64,000 nucleotides of DNA from JAHJKV01 sp963678135 (GCA_963678135.1 OY782667.1:1736001-1800000); one strand, 5' to 3'; shown: positions 1 to 10,024, numbered from the stretch's first letter. Made by a program: numbers and translations. The notes: generated by a model not told the origin, from the sequence alone.

Positions 1-10
1 CTCATGCTGC

Positions 11-1486
11 TTACTCAGTATATTCATAATCAATATCAATTTCGATACGAATACCGCTGCGCCGTTCCATCTCCATGAGCTTCTCTCTTTTATGATTAAG
101 CAAATAAAGAGCCAACTCTTCCTCACATTCATACATCAAAGGACTTGTGCAGCCCGGTTTTCTCAAAACCCTAAAAATAGTTTTTAGAGCCTGCAAAGCC
201 TGCCATTCCATGTTACGGCGTATACCTGTACCATTGCAGCAAGGGCAAGGTTCTGTGGTCACAGACAGAGCCGAAGAACCCATGCGCTGTCTTACCAGTT
301 CCAAAAGCCCAAATTCAGACAAACGACCGACCAAAGTTCTTGCTCTGTCAAATTTTAAGGCTTGACGCATATTTTTTTCAACTTCACGGCAATCCTTAGA
401 ATTTCGCATTTCTATATAATCAATAACAACTTGTCCGCCAATATCACGCAGTTTAAGCTGCCGTGCAATTTCCTCGGTGGCTTCTAAATTGGTTTTGAGT
501 ACCATGCGCTGAAAATTCTTTTCCCCGGTAATTTTACCCGAATTAATATCAATGGCAGTCAATGCCTCAGTGGGATCAATGACCAAACGTCCACCAGAGG
601 GCAAAACAACTTCACGGCTGTATATTTCCTCTATTTGCCGATCAAGGTTAAAGCGTTCCCACAAGGTTTTATCCGTGTCTGAATGCAGACGAATAGGTAC
701 TGAAGAACGAGGGAATGCCAGTTTAGCATACTGCCGAACCGCAGCCTCGGTTTCTTTATCATCGACCCAAACCTCGCTGGTACTTGCATTCAAATAGTCA
801 CGAACAGCCCGGGTAGCCAATTCCATTTCTTGGTACACAAGAGCCGGAGCCTTGGCTGCTTGAGCTCGTTTCCTAATATCATCCCATAAGCGTGATAAAT
901 ATTTGAAATCACGGGTAAGTTCTGTTTTATTTTTACTGACTCCGGCAGTTCGGACAATAAGGCCAGCACCATCTTGCACCTTCATGGCATCGATAATTTG
1001 CTTTAAGCGTCCTCGCTCTTTTTCGTCCTCTATTTTGCGTGAAACCCCGTTTTGACCCCGCCCAAGATTATAAACAAAATATCTTCCGGGCAGCGAAAGA
1101 TAGGAAGAAAGAAATGCTCCTTTTTTCCCTGTTGGTTCTTTGACCACTTGCACTAAAATTTCTTGCCCGGGGCGAAGCACATTTTGCATCAAGGGATATT
1201 TTGATCCATTCTTCAGTTTGTAGGCATCATTATATTGATAATAATCAGGATGCACTTCATCGATCTGTAAAAAACCATTGCGCTCTGCACCATAATTGAT
1301 AAACGCAGCCTGTAAACCATGATCAATATTATGAATATGTCCTTTGTAAATATTGCCTCTGCTTTTTGCTTGGTGCAACATTTCAACATAATATTCAATA
1401 ATTTTGCCCTCTTCCGCGACAACAACTTCCACTTGCTCTTCAGGTAAGACACTGATGAACATTTTTTGACGTTTCTTGTTAGCCAT
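11..1486 (-). CDS. rng: Ribonuclease G/E family endoribonuclease
   Basis: A 491-residue endoribonuclease that cuts single-stranded A/U-rich RNA and matures rRNA ends; in the cytoplasm it works as a dimer/tetramer. An S1 RNA-binding segment lies at roughly residues 37-125 (HIHNIDHGLQAAFINYG). The Mg-binding catalytic aspartates are in TAIDINSG and VVIDYIEM, and the CPCCNGTG zinc-link motif lies near residue 420. The length matches RNase G (about 490) and the long C-terminal scaffold of RNase E is absent, so RNase G is preferred. The ATG at 1486 is preceded by AAGGGAA. It is followed upstream on the same strand by a radical SAM gene. The family call is secure; the G versus E subtype rests on length. 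Confidence 0.93.
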   Translation of the reverse strand: MANKKRQKMFISVLPEEQVEVVVAEEGKIIEYYVEMLHQAKSRGNIYKGHIHNIDHGLQAAFINYGAERNGFLQIDEVHPDYYQYNDAYKLKNGSKYPLMQNVLRPGQEILVQVVKEPTGKKGAFLSSYLSLPGRYFVYNLGRGQNGVSRKIEDEKERGRLKQIIDAMKVQDGAGLIVRTAGVSKNKTELTRDFKYLSRLWDDIRKRAQAAKAPALVYQEMELATRAVRDYLNASTSEVWVDDKETEAAVRQYAKLAFPRSSVPIRLHSDTDKTLWERFNLDRQIEEIYSREVVLPSGGRLVIDPTEALTAIDINSGKITGEKNFQRMVLKTNLEATEEIARQLKLRDIGGQVVIDYIEMRNSKDCREVEKNMRQALKFDRARTLVGRLSEFGLLELVRQRMGSSALSVTTEPCPCCNGTGIRRNMEWQALQALKTIFRVLRKPGCTSPLMYECEEELALYLLNHKREKLMEMERRSGIRIEIDIDYEYTE

Positions 1487-1544
1487 ATGTTCCCTTCTAA
1501 AAAAGTGTTAAATTTTTATACTTAAAAAAGTAAATATTTTAAGA

Positions 1545-2468
1545 TCATGGCAATGCATAATATATATCATTGCCTTGGTCTTGCTTTTCTAATCCCTGCT
1601 TTTCTAAAATCAGCAAAATTTCTTCAAGCATTTTTCTATGCAATCCAAGTGCCGTTGCTAATTGCAGGGCAGTTTGCGGTCGGCGCATAAGCGAAGCACG
1701 AACCATTGCCACGGCTTGCGCTAGGGGTATATCACACTGCTTGGCTGTATGCTGACACACGGTATTAACAGCTCCAAGACGAGTTTGCCAATTTTCTAGC
1801 ACCTCAAGAGAAATCGGCTGAACTGCCCCTAGACTTCCGGGACGGGATAAAGTCACAACATCTACTCTGTCGGCTTTAAGCTGAGAGCAAAAATCTTTCA
1901 GCAAATATAAATTTTCTTCTGAATCATTATAACTGGCAGCGAGTAAAATTTCCAGAAAAAGCTGCCCGTCAAACAGAGAACGAAAGCTACTGATTCCCTG
2001 TGCAATGGCTGTGGCAGAAAGTTTTGCACATGGTCTGTTGATGCGCCTAAATTCACTTTCCACCAAAGAATCCATAGAGGGCAAAACAACATCCGCAGCT
2101 AAGAGAGCCTTTTGCACCTCAGGGTCAGGCAATACACTTGAATTTGTCAAAACCGCAATTTTTTTTTCAGGTAAAATATGCCGTACTCCAGCAATAATCT
2201 CGGCCAACTCAGTATTCAAACAGGGCTCACCACTACCGCCAAGAGTGACATATTCCGTATCAAAGCCTTTGCTTGCCCAATCCGCAAGCTCATCCAAAAT
2301 ATCTTGAGCTAGAACATAGGCTTTGCGCTCAAGGGTTAATGTTTTGGTAGCCCCCACTTCACAGTAGACACAATCCATGGAGCATATTTTTTCTCCCAGC
2401 AAATCTAGCCCCAAAGAAAGGCCAAGACGACCAGAAGAAACTGGCCCGAAAATATAACGATAATTCAT
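1545..2468 (-). CDS. Radical SAM protein (COG0731-like) with C-terminal winged helix
   Basis: Radical SAM enzyme of unknown substrate, 307 residues from the chosen start. CSMDCVYCE near residue 32 is the CX3CX2C cluster-binding motif, and TLGGSGEPCLN is the glycine-rich SAM strand. The last ~80 residues (MRRPQTALQLATALGLHRKMLEEIL) look like a small helix-turn-helix or winged-helix domain. The reading frame is open further upstream to about 2555, but the ATG at 2468 begins the conserved NYRYIFGPV segment and has an AAGG 8 bases upstream. It is divergent from trmI with about 70 bp between them, which may hold a shared promoter region. The function is not known to me beyond the family. Confidence 0.85.
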   Translation of the reverse strand: MNYRYIFGPVSSGRLGLSLGLDLLGEKICSMDCVYCEVGATKTLTLERKAYVLAQDILDELADWASKGFDTEYVTLGGSGEPCLNTELAEIIAGVRHILPEKKIAVLTNSSVLPDPEVQKALLAADVVLPSMDSLVESEFRRINRPCAKLSATAIAQGISSFRSLFDGQLFLEILLAASYNDSEENLYLLKDFCSQLKADRVDVVTLSRPGSLGAVQPISLEVLENWQTRLGAVNTVCQHTAKQCDIPLAQAVAMVRASLMRRPQTALQLATALGLHRKMLEEILLILEKQGLEKQDQGNDIYYALP

Positions 2469-2536
2469 GCGAAAACCTTGACTTAGAACACAACGCACCG
2501 TACTTGGTGAGCCTTGACACAAGAGGAGAGCCCCTA

Positions 2537-3325
2537 ATGCTGGACACTGGATCATTGGTACTGCTCATAAGCCCCAAGGGCAAGCGTTATCTGCACAAGC
2601 TTGACCCAACAAAAGAAATACATACGCATGATGGCAGTATACAAATGTCTCATGTTGCTGAAGCTGGTTACGGGCAACATGTTCGCACCCATCTCGGTCG
2701 CCCCTATCTGGTGCTGAAGCCCACCTTACATGACTTGATTAAGCGCGTAAAACGCCAAACTCAAATCATGTACCCCAAAGAGATAGGCTATCTGGTGCTT
2801 AAAATGGGCATTGGCCCTGGCACAACTGTTATTGAATCCGGAACAGGCTCAGGAGGACTCACTACTGCCCTTGCTTGGTTTGTAGGAGATCAAGGGAAAG
2901 TTATCAGCTATGAACGGCGTGAAGAATTTTTCCGTTTAGCTGGTAAAAATCTTGCGCGCGTAGGTTTAGAGCATCGAGTTGAACAAGTAAATCAAGATAT
3001 TTCCGAAGGTTTTATTCATTCAGGAGCAGATGCTCTTTTCTTAGATGTTCGCACGCCTTGGGAGTATTTGCATCATATTCCACAAGCCGTGATCCCGGGC
3101 GCTATGTGTGGATTTTTGCTCCCAACAACGAATCAAGTTTGCGATCTTTTACGCGGGCTTGAGGCTGGCCCATTCTCAGACTGCGAAGTCATGGAAATTC
3201 TGGTACGCCACTATAAAACAAACCCGGACAGACTCCGCCCAGAAGATCGCATGGTCGCCCACACAGGCTTTCTCATTTTCGCCAGATACATGGAACCCCC
3301 TGAGCCATGGGAACCAGAAATATAA
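2537..3325 (+). CDS. trmI: tRNA (adenine-N1)-methyltransferase, TrmI type
   Basis: Transfers a methyl group from SAM to N1 of adenine 58 (57/58) in the T-loop of tRNA. The protein has 262 residues. An N-terminal beta domain (PKGKRYLHKLDP) precedes a Rossmann methyltransferase fold with the SAM-binding motif ESGTGSGGLT near residue 100, YERREE at the acidic ribose-binding strand, and DALFLDV. An in-frame TTG exists at 2504, but the ATG at 2537 has AGGAGAG 7-8 bases upstream and starts the conserved domain. Family proteins are usually homotetramers of about 250-290 residues, so length fits. It is divergent from the radical SAM gene. Confidence 0.9.
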   Translation: MLDTGSLVLLISPKGKRYLHKLDPTKEIHTHDGSIQMSHVAEAGYGQHVRTHLGRPYLVLKPTLHDLIKRVKRQTQIMYPKEIGYLVLKMGIGPGTTVIESGTGSGGLTTALAWFVGDQGKVISYERREEFFRLAGKNLARVGLEHRVEQVNQDISEGFIHSGADALFLDVRTPWEYLHHIPQAVIPGAMCGFLLPTTNQVCDLLRGLEAGPFSDCEVMEILVRHYKTNPDRLRPEDRMVAHTGFLIFARYMEPPEPWEPEI

Positions 3326-3484
3326 TTTCTTGGAAAAATTTCACTCCGCACTACTCCGCATATACACCGCAACCTTATGCTTTCTGCTGCAGAAAATGGA
3401 GTAAGCTTGAACAGATACGTCAATTCTCTGCTCACAGGATAAACAAAAACATCGCTAAATTACTTATTCCAAGCGCAAATGGTC

Positions 3485-4408
3485 TTATTTCATAAAATCA
3501 AAAGCCCAGCGACCTAAATTAAAAGCAATCAGCAAAAAGCCTTCAAAGCGTCCGACTTTCCAGCCTGTACGAATAAACACAAGAACCACCCCAACCATAC
3601 CCACCAGCACATAAAGATTCGGCAGAGCTTCCGCAGAAACATTGAGCGGTCGTAAGAGACAAGTGAGCCCTAGTACGCCAGCAAAATTAAAAAAATCACT
3701 GCCAAGTAAATTGCCAAGCAGCATCTCATTGCGTCCCTTCAAACTGGCAGCCAAGCAAGTAATAAATTCAGGTAAACTCGTTCCTGCTGCCACAATGGTC
3801 ACCCCAATAACCCAAGAACTCACCCCAAGCCCTGCTGCCAATGCTGAAGCGTGTTCAACCATCAATTCTCCGCCCCAAGAAATTGCAGCAAACCCGATCA
3901 AGAGCAAAGGATAATCCTTCCATGTTGCTTGCCGGATTTCCCCTGTTTCTTCAGTAACAAGTTTTGAGCCACGCCAAAAAAGATATATCAAATATCCTGC
4001 AAGCCACAATAATAAGCTCAAACCAAACCACCAAGGCAAAATTTTACTCATAGCCATAGCCAAAATAGCCCAAGTTACAGCCCACAGCATACAAGCATCG
4101 CGATACAAAACAGTTTTATTGGTAGTAATAGGCTGGATTAAAGCCATACTCCCAAGGATAATTCCAAGATTAAAGATATTAGAACCCACAACATTAGAGA
4201 GAGAAATATCCTCAAGCCCCTTAAATGCAGCTGTCATGGTCACTAAAAACTCAGGAGCAGAAGTACCTAAAGCCACTACGGTCAAACCAATCACCAGCTC
4301 AGAAACATTGTATTTGCGTGCAATGGCTGAAGCTGAATCCACAATCCAGTTTGCCCCGAACCAGAGCAAAATCGCAGCCAAACACAGGTATAATATATCA
4401 ATAACCAT
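3485..4408 (-). CDS. Calcium/sodium exchanger of the CaCA superfamily (YrbG-like)
   Basis: Inner-membrane cation/Ca2+ exchanger, 307 residues with about ten hydrophobic segments in two homologous halves. Each half has the signature alpha-repeat: VVALGTSAPEFLVT near residue 45 and IVAAGTSLPEFITC near residue 205, whose acidic and serine residues bind Ca2+/Na+. The charged loop LFWRGSKLVTEETGEIRQ separates the halves. Length matches the short bacterial YrbG/MaX1 type. It lies convergent to trmI and downstream of the PP-loop gene on the same strand, with a gap of about 60 bp. Ion specificity is inferred from family only. Confidence 0.88.
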   Translation of the reverse strand: MVIDILYLCLAAILLWFGANWIVDSASAIARKYNVSELVIGLTVVALGTSAPEFLVTMTAAFKGLEDISLSNVVGSNIFNLGIILGSMALIQPITTNKTVLYRDACMLWAVTWAILAMAMSKILPWWFGLSLLLWLAGYLIYLFWRGSKLVTEETGEIRQATWKDYPLLLIGFAAISWGGELMVEHASALAAGLGVSSWVIGVTIVAAGTSLPEFITCLAASLKGRNEMLLGNLLGSDFFNFAGVLGLTCLLRPLNVSAEALPNLYVLVGMVGVVLVFIRTGWKVGRFEGFLLIAFNLGRWAFDFMK

Positions 4409-4467
4409 AGTCTAATACATCCCTTGCTCTCTTATTCCTCAAAATCGTATAAACACAATGCAAATCT

Positions 4468-5559
4468 TTATGCCCTGACAGTTCTTGCTGTTTTCCATGC
4501 ACGAAAGCCATTTTGATTTGGCTCTGCAAAAGCTGTTTCTCTCTTTGGCATAACACGCAACAGCTCTTCTGCGTCTTTATTTTGAACCAAGACCCTTACC
4601 TCACCACCTGCTTTTACAGCTTTTGGAGCATATGAAGCAAGTAAGCAAGCAGCTTCTTGAAGCCATTCCGATGTCCACCTTACTCCAAGAGGTCTTGATA
4701 AAGCAAAAGGGGCAGGAAAATCCAAAACCTTAAAAGATATATCGCCATCCTGCTGTAAATTTTCAAGCCGTGCATTGTCTTCCTGATTTCGTCCAATACA
4801 CAGCCACAATTGTGATATTTTCTCTTGTTGCTGAACTTTTGCCCAAAACTGCCTGCCTGCCTGTGCAAGCAAAAAATCTTCAGGCTCTGGTTTTGTGTCT
4901 GCCAATTCATGCGCCTGCAAAAGATACCAAAAGTAAGCAGCGGCCTTAATTTCTCCTAAAAGGCAACCGCCCCCTGGGGTAGGAATTTGTGAAAAGCCGT
5001 ATTCATGGCGAGCTATTGCCAGCTGAGGCTTACGGTTTCGCCCATACAAATCACGCAAACAAGAACGGTCAACCAGTCCTGCTAACTCTACTGGCGTAGG
5101 TTCAAGCTTAAGAGCGCAAAGCGGACGCAAAAGAATATCAGATACGCCTGCGCTTTTGTTGATAAGATTCAAGGCATCAGGTCTTTGGGACATAGGACGC
5201 TGCCCCACGACTTCCCCAGAAATCAAAAAACTTGCGCCATACTTAGGCAGCATGTTTTTGACCTGTTTGAGCATAAGAATTTTGCAATCAATACAGGGAT
5301 TAAGCTGTTTGCCAAAAGAAAGAGCAGGATCAGAAACAAGCATCCCACAAAACTGCCCGGAAATATCCACAGCCTGCACAGCTGCTCCATATTCCTTTTG
5401 CCAAAAAGGGATCAATTCTGGCTTGCCAAAAAACGGGGAAACAAAATGAATCCCTAAAACCTTAAGCCCTTGATCCATGACAGTTCTATGCGCCAAAATA
5501 GAATCCAAACCGCCAGAAAAGAGCGAAAGGGCATCATAGTGCTGGGGACAGTGAGACAT
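4468..5559 (-). CDS. PP-loop ATPase, ThiI/MnmA-like tRNA thiolation protein
   Basis: A 363-residue protein with an N-terminal adenine-nucleotide alpha-hydrolase fold: LFSGGLDSILA near residue 13 is the PP-loop that adenylates a tRNA uridine. NPCIDCKILML and PGGGCLLGE carry cysteines at positions expected for sulfur transfer or cluster binding. The C-terminal third (GRNQEDNARLENL) resembles the small NFACT-R-like domain attached to ThiI-related proteins in this lineage. I chose the ATG at 5559 because it sits just before the conserved ALSLFSGG strand; the frame is open to 5616. Precise product (s4U8 versus s2U34) cannot be assigned from sequence alone. Confidence 0.72.
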   Translation of the reverse strand: MSHCPQHYDALSLFSGGLDSILAHRTVMDQGLKVLGIHFVSPFFGKPELIPFWQKEYGAAVQAVDISGQFCGMLVSDPALSFGKQLNPCIDCKILMLKQVKNMLPKYGASFLISGEVVGQRPMSQRPDALNLINKSAGVSDILLRPLCALKLEPTPVELAGLVDRSCLRDLYGRNRKPQLAIARHEYGFSQIPTPGGGCLLGEIKAAAYFWYLLQAHELADTKPEPEDFLLAQAGRQFWAKVQQQEKISQLWLCIGRNQEDNARLENLQQDGDISFKVLDFPAPFALSRPLGVRWTSEWLQEAACLLASYAPKAVKAGGEVRVLVQNKDAEELLRVMPKRETAFAEPNQNGFRAWKTARTVRA

Positions 5560-5684
5560 ATAAAATAGCGTCCTTAGAGCGTAAATTTCATTTTTGGCAC
5601 ATAACAAAATCTGCACCTAGCCCAAAAATATGCAGCTGTCGAGAACTCACCTTGCACAAAACAATAGGGGCAAATTTCTGCATA

Positions 5685-5713
5685 TTGCTCATATCAATGC
5701 TATCTGTTATATT
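5685..5713 (+). promoter_or_regulatory. Putative sigma-70 promoter of recA
   Basis: TTGCTC, 17-base spacer, TATATT, ending 38 bases before the recA start. I did not recognise a convincing LexA operator overlapping it. Confidence 0.45.
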
Positions 5714-5751
5714 GCCTTTTCAATTCAGTAATTTTGCTCAAGGAGTATATA

Positions 5752-6807
5752 ATGGCAAAAAAAGTCAATCCCGAAGAATTACGCAGAGAAGCCCTTGGTA
5801 CGGCAATCACCAGCATTGAACGCAAGTTTGGCAAGGGCTCTATCATGCGGATGGACGGCGATGCCTTTACCCAAATACCAGCTATCCCCACAGGTTCTAT
5901 TGCTTTAGACCTTGCGCTTGGGGTTGGAGGCATTCCTCGCGGTCGTGTTTCTGAAATATATGGCCCTGAAAGTTCAGGAAAAACAACTTTGGCTTTGCAT
6001 ATTATTGCACAAGCTCAAGCCTTGGGTGGTAATGCTGCTTTTATTGATGCAGAACATGCACTGGACGTGGGTTATGCTCGCCGTCTTGGAGTACAAACAG
6101 ATGAACTTCTTATTTCCCAGCCAGACTATGGAGAGCAAGCTCTTGAAATAGCTGACCTCTTGGTGCGTTCTGGTGCGCTTGACGTAGTAGTCATAGATTC
6201 CGTTGCTGCACTTATTCCCCAAGCCGAGCTTGAAGGGCAAATGGGTGAAACTCAAGTAGGTGGTCAAGCACGGCTGATGTCTCATGCTTTAAGAAAACTG
6301 ACTGGGACCATTCATAAGTCAAAAACAGTGGTGCTGTTCATTAACCAAATTCGCATGAAAATCGGTATGACTGGCTACGGCAATCCAGAAACAACATCTG
6401 GTGGTAATGCTCTGAAATTTTATTCATCCGTCCGTATGGATATTCGCAGGATTCAAACACTTAAAGATAAAGAAGAAGCCTATGGTATCCGTGCTCGCAT
6501 CAAAGTCATCAAAAATAAGGTTGCCCCTCCATTTCGTGAAGCCCTTGTTGATGTGCTTTACGGGGAAGGCATGAGCCGTGAAAGCGAGCTTCTTGACCTA
6601 GGCGTAGAACACGGCATTGTAGATAAATCTGGTGCATGGTATGCTTTTGGCTCAGAAAAATTAGGGCAAGGTAAAGAAAACGTTCGCCAATATCTTATAG
6701 AAAATAAAGAACTGAGACAACAAATAGAAGATAAACTCCTTGAACATTTGGGAGTAACTTCTCCTGCGGAGTCAGAAACTCAAAACCTGACTACAAATGA
6801 AGAATAA
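5752..6807 (+). CDS. recA: Recombinase RecA
   Basis: DNA-dependent ATPase that forms the strand-exchange filament and triggers LexA self-cleavage; 351 residues, the normal length. The Walker A motif GPESSGKTT is near residue 72. The MAW/Walker B region (LLISQPDYGEQALEIADLL, then VVVIDSVAAL) and loop L2 (INQIRMKIG, GNPETTSGGNALKFYSS) are intact. The N-terminal stretch ERKFGKGSIM is canonical. An earlier in-frame start at 5734 was rejected because the ATG at 5752 has AGGAG 6 bases upstream and begins the conserved MAKKVNPEE. It lies 58 bp before alaS, the usual order in related genomes. Confidence 0.98.
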   Translation: MAKKVNPEELRREALGTAITSIERKFGKGSIMRMDGDAFTQIPAIPTGSIALDLALGVGGIPRGRVSEIYGPESSGKTTLALHIIAQAQALGGNAAFIDAEHALDVGYARRLGVQTDELLISQPDYGEQALEIADLLVRSGALDVVVIDSVAALIPQAELEGQMGETQVGGQARLMSHALRKLTGTIHKSKTVVLFINQIRMKIGMTGYGNPETTSGGNALKFYSSVRMDIRRIQTLKDKEEAYGIRARIKVIKNKVAPPFREALVDVLYGEGMSRESELLDLGVEHGIVDKSGAWYAFGSEKLGQGKENVRQYLIENKELRQQIEDKLLEHLGVTSPAESETQNLTTNEE

Positions 6808-6865
6808 GTGAATATAGTACGATAAAATTTTTGTTTATTGCTTGATTATGGAGATAAAAAAATAC

Positions 6866-9511
6866 ATGCGAGCTGAAGAAATACGCACTAAGTTTTTAGA
6901 ATATTTCCAAAAACATGGACATACTTGTGTACAAAGTGCCCCACTGATCCCCAAAGATGATCCCAGTCTACTTTTCACCAATGCTGGAATGGTTCAATTC
7001 AAAAAAACTTTTTTGGATCAGGAAAAACGAGAATATTTGCGTGCAACCACCAGCCAAAAATGTCTGCGAGTCGGCGGCAAGCATAATGATTTAGAAAATG
7101 TGGGCAAAACAGCTCGGCATCACACTTTTTTTGAAATGCTCGGCAATTTCAGCTTTGGCGATTATTTCAAAGAAGATGCCATTCGTTTTTGCTGGGAATT
7201 TTTAACCAAAGAGATCGGTCTGCCCAAAGAAAAACTCTATATTTCAGTTTTTCGTGAGGACGATGAAGCTGCACGGCTTTGGAAAAAAATTGCACAGATT
7301 GAGGATGATCGCATTTACCGCATGGGGGAAAAAGACAATTTTTGGACTATGGGTGATACTGGTCCTTGCGGTCCTTGCTCTGAAGTCTATTTTGATCAAG
7401 GCGAAGCCATGGCATGTGGGGCTCATTGTGAAATCGGAGTATGCGACTGCGATCGTTTTTTAGAAATCTGGAATCTTGTTTTTATGCAATACGATCAGGC
7501 TGCGGACGGCAATCGTTCTAACCTGCCTAAACCTTCTATTGATACAGGCATGGGACTGGAACGTATAGCTGCCGTCTGTCAAGGCGTGCGCTCTAATTAT
7601 GAAACTGACCTTTTCACATCTATTATTGAGTACACAGCAAAACTTGCAGGAGTACAATATAAAGAAAATCAAGAAATTGATACCGCCTTACAAGTTATAG
7701 CAGATCATAGCCGAGCCATTGCTTTTCTTATTCCAGACCAAGTACTGCCTTCCAATGAAGGTCGAGGATATGTTTTACGTCGCCTTATACGCAGGGCTTA
7801 CCGCTTCGGACGCACACTTGGTTTTGACGGTTCTTTTTTACACAAAACCGCAGCAAAAGTAGTGGCTGATATGAAAAACGCTTATCCTGAACTGGAGCAA
7901 CATCGCCCGTTTATGGAAAAAGTGGTACTTGCCGAGGAAGAACAATTTGCTCAAACTTTGGACAAAGGACTTGCTATCCTTGAAGAAGAAATCGCTGAAA
8001 CAAAGGCCACAGGAAAAACAATACTCTCTGGCGAAGCAGCATTTAAGCTCTATGATACTTATGGTTTTCCTCTTGATATAGTAAAAGATATAGCTGAAAA
8101 AATAGGTTTTGGCGTGGACGAGCAGGCATATATAGCCTGTATGGCTGAGCAAAAAGAACGTGCAAAAGCCGCATGGAAAGGTTCTGGCGAAAAGAATTTA
8201 GGCAATATTTTCCAATATCTACTTGAAAAAGATATGGTTTGTGATTTTGTAGGCTATGAATCTCTTAGCATATCGTCCCATGTTTCTGCTTTGCTTGATA
8301 CTGAGGGCAACAGCATTAAAGAATTGGCGCAAGGAGAAGCAGGCTGGGTAATTGCCTCCAAAACGCCTTTTTACGGCGAATCTGGCGGTCAAACTGGTGA
8401 TATAGGCACAGCAAGTACAATGCACGGCTTAGGAGAGGTACTGGAAACGGTCAAACCCTCACCTAAGCTTACTGCCCACAAAATACTTGTAAACAAAGGA
8501 ACAATAAAAGACGGTACAGATATTAAGCTCACCGTAGACCAAGAAACACGGGCAGCCACGCAGCGCAACCATACAGCCACGCACCTATTGCATGCAGCCT
8601 TGAAAAAAGTACTTGGTACGCATGTCAACCAATCTGGTTCACTCGTTAGTTCAGAGAGACTGCGTTTTGATTTTACACATATTGCTCCCATGTCTCGTGC
8701 AGAGATTGAACAAGTAGAAAAAGAAGTAAATCGTGCTATTTTACAAAATATAGAGCTTAAAATTGCAACACTTTCTTTGCAAGAAGCGCAAGAAAAAGGT
8801 GCTACTGCACTTTTTGGGGAAAAATACGGTGAAAAAGTTCGTGTTGTGGATATGCCAGATGTTTCCATGGAACTTTGCGGTGGAACGCATCTAAAATTTA
8901 CTGGCGAGGCTGGTTCTTTTATTATCCTTTCGGAAACTGGTATTGCTGCTGGTGTGCGGAGAATTGAAGCAGCTACAGGCTGGAATGCTTTAGAATATTT
9001 GCAAAGCCAAAATCGTGTTTTGAATCAAGTAGCAACTTTGCTTAAAAATAAACCTGAAGAACTACCTGAAAAAGTACAAAGCTTCAAAGATGACATACGA
9101 AATATGAGCAAAGAAATAGATCGTTTACAAGCTCAACTTGCCTCAAGCACCGGCAATGATCTCATCAACAAAGTAGAAGAAATCAAGGGCATAAAATTAC
9201 TGGCGAGCACAATAGAGGCTCCGAACCAAAAAATTATGCGTGAGCAGATGGATGCCCTGCGAAGCAAGTTAAGCTCTGGGATCATTGCTCTGGTTGCTGC
9301 ACATGATAACGGCAAAGTTTCACTGCTTGTTGCGGTGAGTAAAGATTTGCAAGACCGCTTTAAGGCAGGAGAACTGATTAAACATGCAGCAGCGGAAGTT
9401 GGCGGAGGCGGAGGCGGTCGTCCTGATATGGCGCAAGCAGGAGGCAGCAATCCGCAGGGCATACCTGCAGCTTTGGATAAAATTCGTACATTATTAAAAA
9501 ACGCGAAATAA
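6866..9511 (+). CDS. alaS: Alanine--tRNA ligase
   Basis: Charges tRNA-Ala and edits mischarged Ser/Gly. 881 residues from ATG 6866. The class II catalytic core begins EIRTKFLEYFQKHGH, with TNAGMVQFK and the motif 2 region RATTSQKCLRVGGKHNDLE. The editing domain carries HTATHLLH near residue 570 and CGGTH near residue 671, the zinc ligands. The C-terminal DHHA1 domain ends with the glycine-rich GGGGGGRPDMAQAGG. Other starts exist at 6842 (TTG) and 6848 (ATG), but GGAG at 6850 and family alignment of the EIR start favour 6866. All diagnostic motifs are intact. Confidence 0.96.
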   Translation: MRAEEIRTKFLEYFQKHGHTCVQSAPLIPKDDPSLLFTNAGMVQFKKTFLDQEKREYLRATTSQKCLRVGGKHNDLENVGKTARHHTFFEMLGNFSFGDYFKEDAIRFCWEFLTKEIGLPKEKLYISVFREDDEAARLWKKIAQIEDDRIYRMGEKDNFWTMGDTGPCGPCSEVYFDQGEAMACGAHCEIGVCDCDRFLEIWNLVFMQYDQAADGNRSNLPKPSIDTGMGLERIAAVCQGVRSNYETDLFTSIIEYTAKLAGVQYKENQEIDTALQVIADHSRAIAFLIPDQVLPSNEGRGYVLRRLIRRAYRFGRTLGFDGSFLHKTAAKVVADMKNAYPELEQHRPFMEKVVLAEEEQFAQTLDKGLAILEEEIAETKATGKTILSGEAAFKLYDTYGFPLDIVKDIAEKIGFGVDEQAYIACMAEQKERAKAAWKGSGEKNLGNIFQYLLEKDMVCDFVGYESLSISSHVSALLDTEGNSIKELAQGEAGWVIASKTPFYGESGGQTGDIGTASTMHGLGEVLETVKPSPKLTAHKILVNKGTIKDGTDIKLTVDQETRAATQRNHTATHLLHAALKKVLGTHVNQSGSLVSSERLRFDFTHIAPMSRAEIEQVEKEVNRAILQNIELKIATLSLQEAQEKGATALFGEKYGEKVRVVDMPDVSMELCGGTHLKFTGEAGSFIILSETGIAAGVRRIEAATGWNALEYLQSQNRVLNQVATLLKNKPEELPEKVQSFKDDIRNMSKEIDRLQAQLASSTGNDLINKVEEIKGIKLLASTIEAPNQKIMREQMDALRSKLSSGIIALVAAHDNGKVSLLVAVSKDLQDRFKAGELIKHAAAEVGGGGGGRPDMAQAGGSNPQGIPAALDKIRTLLKNAK

Positions 9512-9534
9512 TATAATAAAATCAGTATTAGCCC

Positions 9535-9563
9535 TTGACAGTTGAATAGAAACTCCGTAATTA
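9535..9563 (+). promoter_or_regulatory. Sigma-70 promoter for rplM-rpsI
   Basis: A perfect -35 TTGACA (9535-9540), a 17-base spacer and -10 TAATTA (9558-9563) lie in the alaS-rplM gap, with transcription expected to start about 25 bases before the rplM start codon. Confidence 0.6.
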
Positions 9564-9595
9564 TCCCCTCTCGTTTTTATTTAAGGAGTAAGGGT

Positions 9596-10024
9596 ATGAA
9601 AACATATAGTCCCAAGCTGGAAGACGCGGATCGTAAATGGTATGTGGTTGATGCCACGGATAAAATCCTTGGTAGGCTCGCCACAGAAATAGCCACGCGT
9701 CTACGCGGAAAGCATAAACCGGAATTTGCACCTCACATGGATATGGGAGATTTTATTGTTGTTATCAATGCGGACAAAGTAAAAGTAACAGGCAATAAAC
9801 TTTCTCAAAAACGTTATTATAAACATTCAGGCTATCCGGGTGGACTCAAATCAAAAAGTTTGAGCGAGATGCTGGAGCGTCGCCCTGAAAATGTTATTAC
9901 CTACGCAGTCAAAGGCATGTTACCCAAAAATCGTATGGGGCGTGCTCAACTGAAAAAACTCAAAGTGTTTGCCGGAGCCGAGCATTCTCATGCAGCCCAG
10001 CAACCTCAAGTTATTGACCTTTAA
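9596..10024 (+). CDS. rplM: 50S ribosomal protein L13
   Basis: Early-assembly large-subunit protein, 142 residues, full length. Signature segments are KTYSPK at the N-terminus, WYVVDATDKILGRLA, LRGKHKPEFAPHMDMGDFIVV and the terminal GMLPKNRMGRAQLKKLKVFAG. The ATG at 9596 follows AAGGAGTAAGGGT; the frame continues upstream to 9542 but that part is the promoter and leader. Forms the standard rplM-rpsI pair with a 23-bp gap. Confidence 0.98.
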   Translation: MKTYSPKLEDADRKWYVVDATDKILGRLATEIATRLRGKHKPEFAPHMDMGDFIVVINADKVKVTGNKLSQKRYYKHSGYPGGLKSKSLSEMLERRPENVITYAVKGMLPKNRMGRAQLKKLKVFAGAEHSHAAQQPQVIDL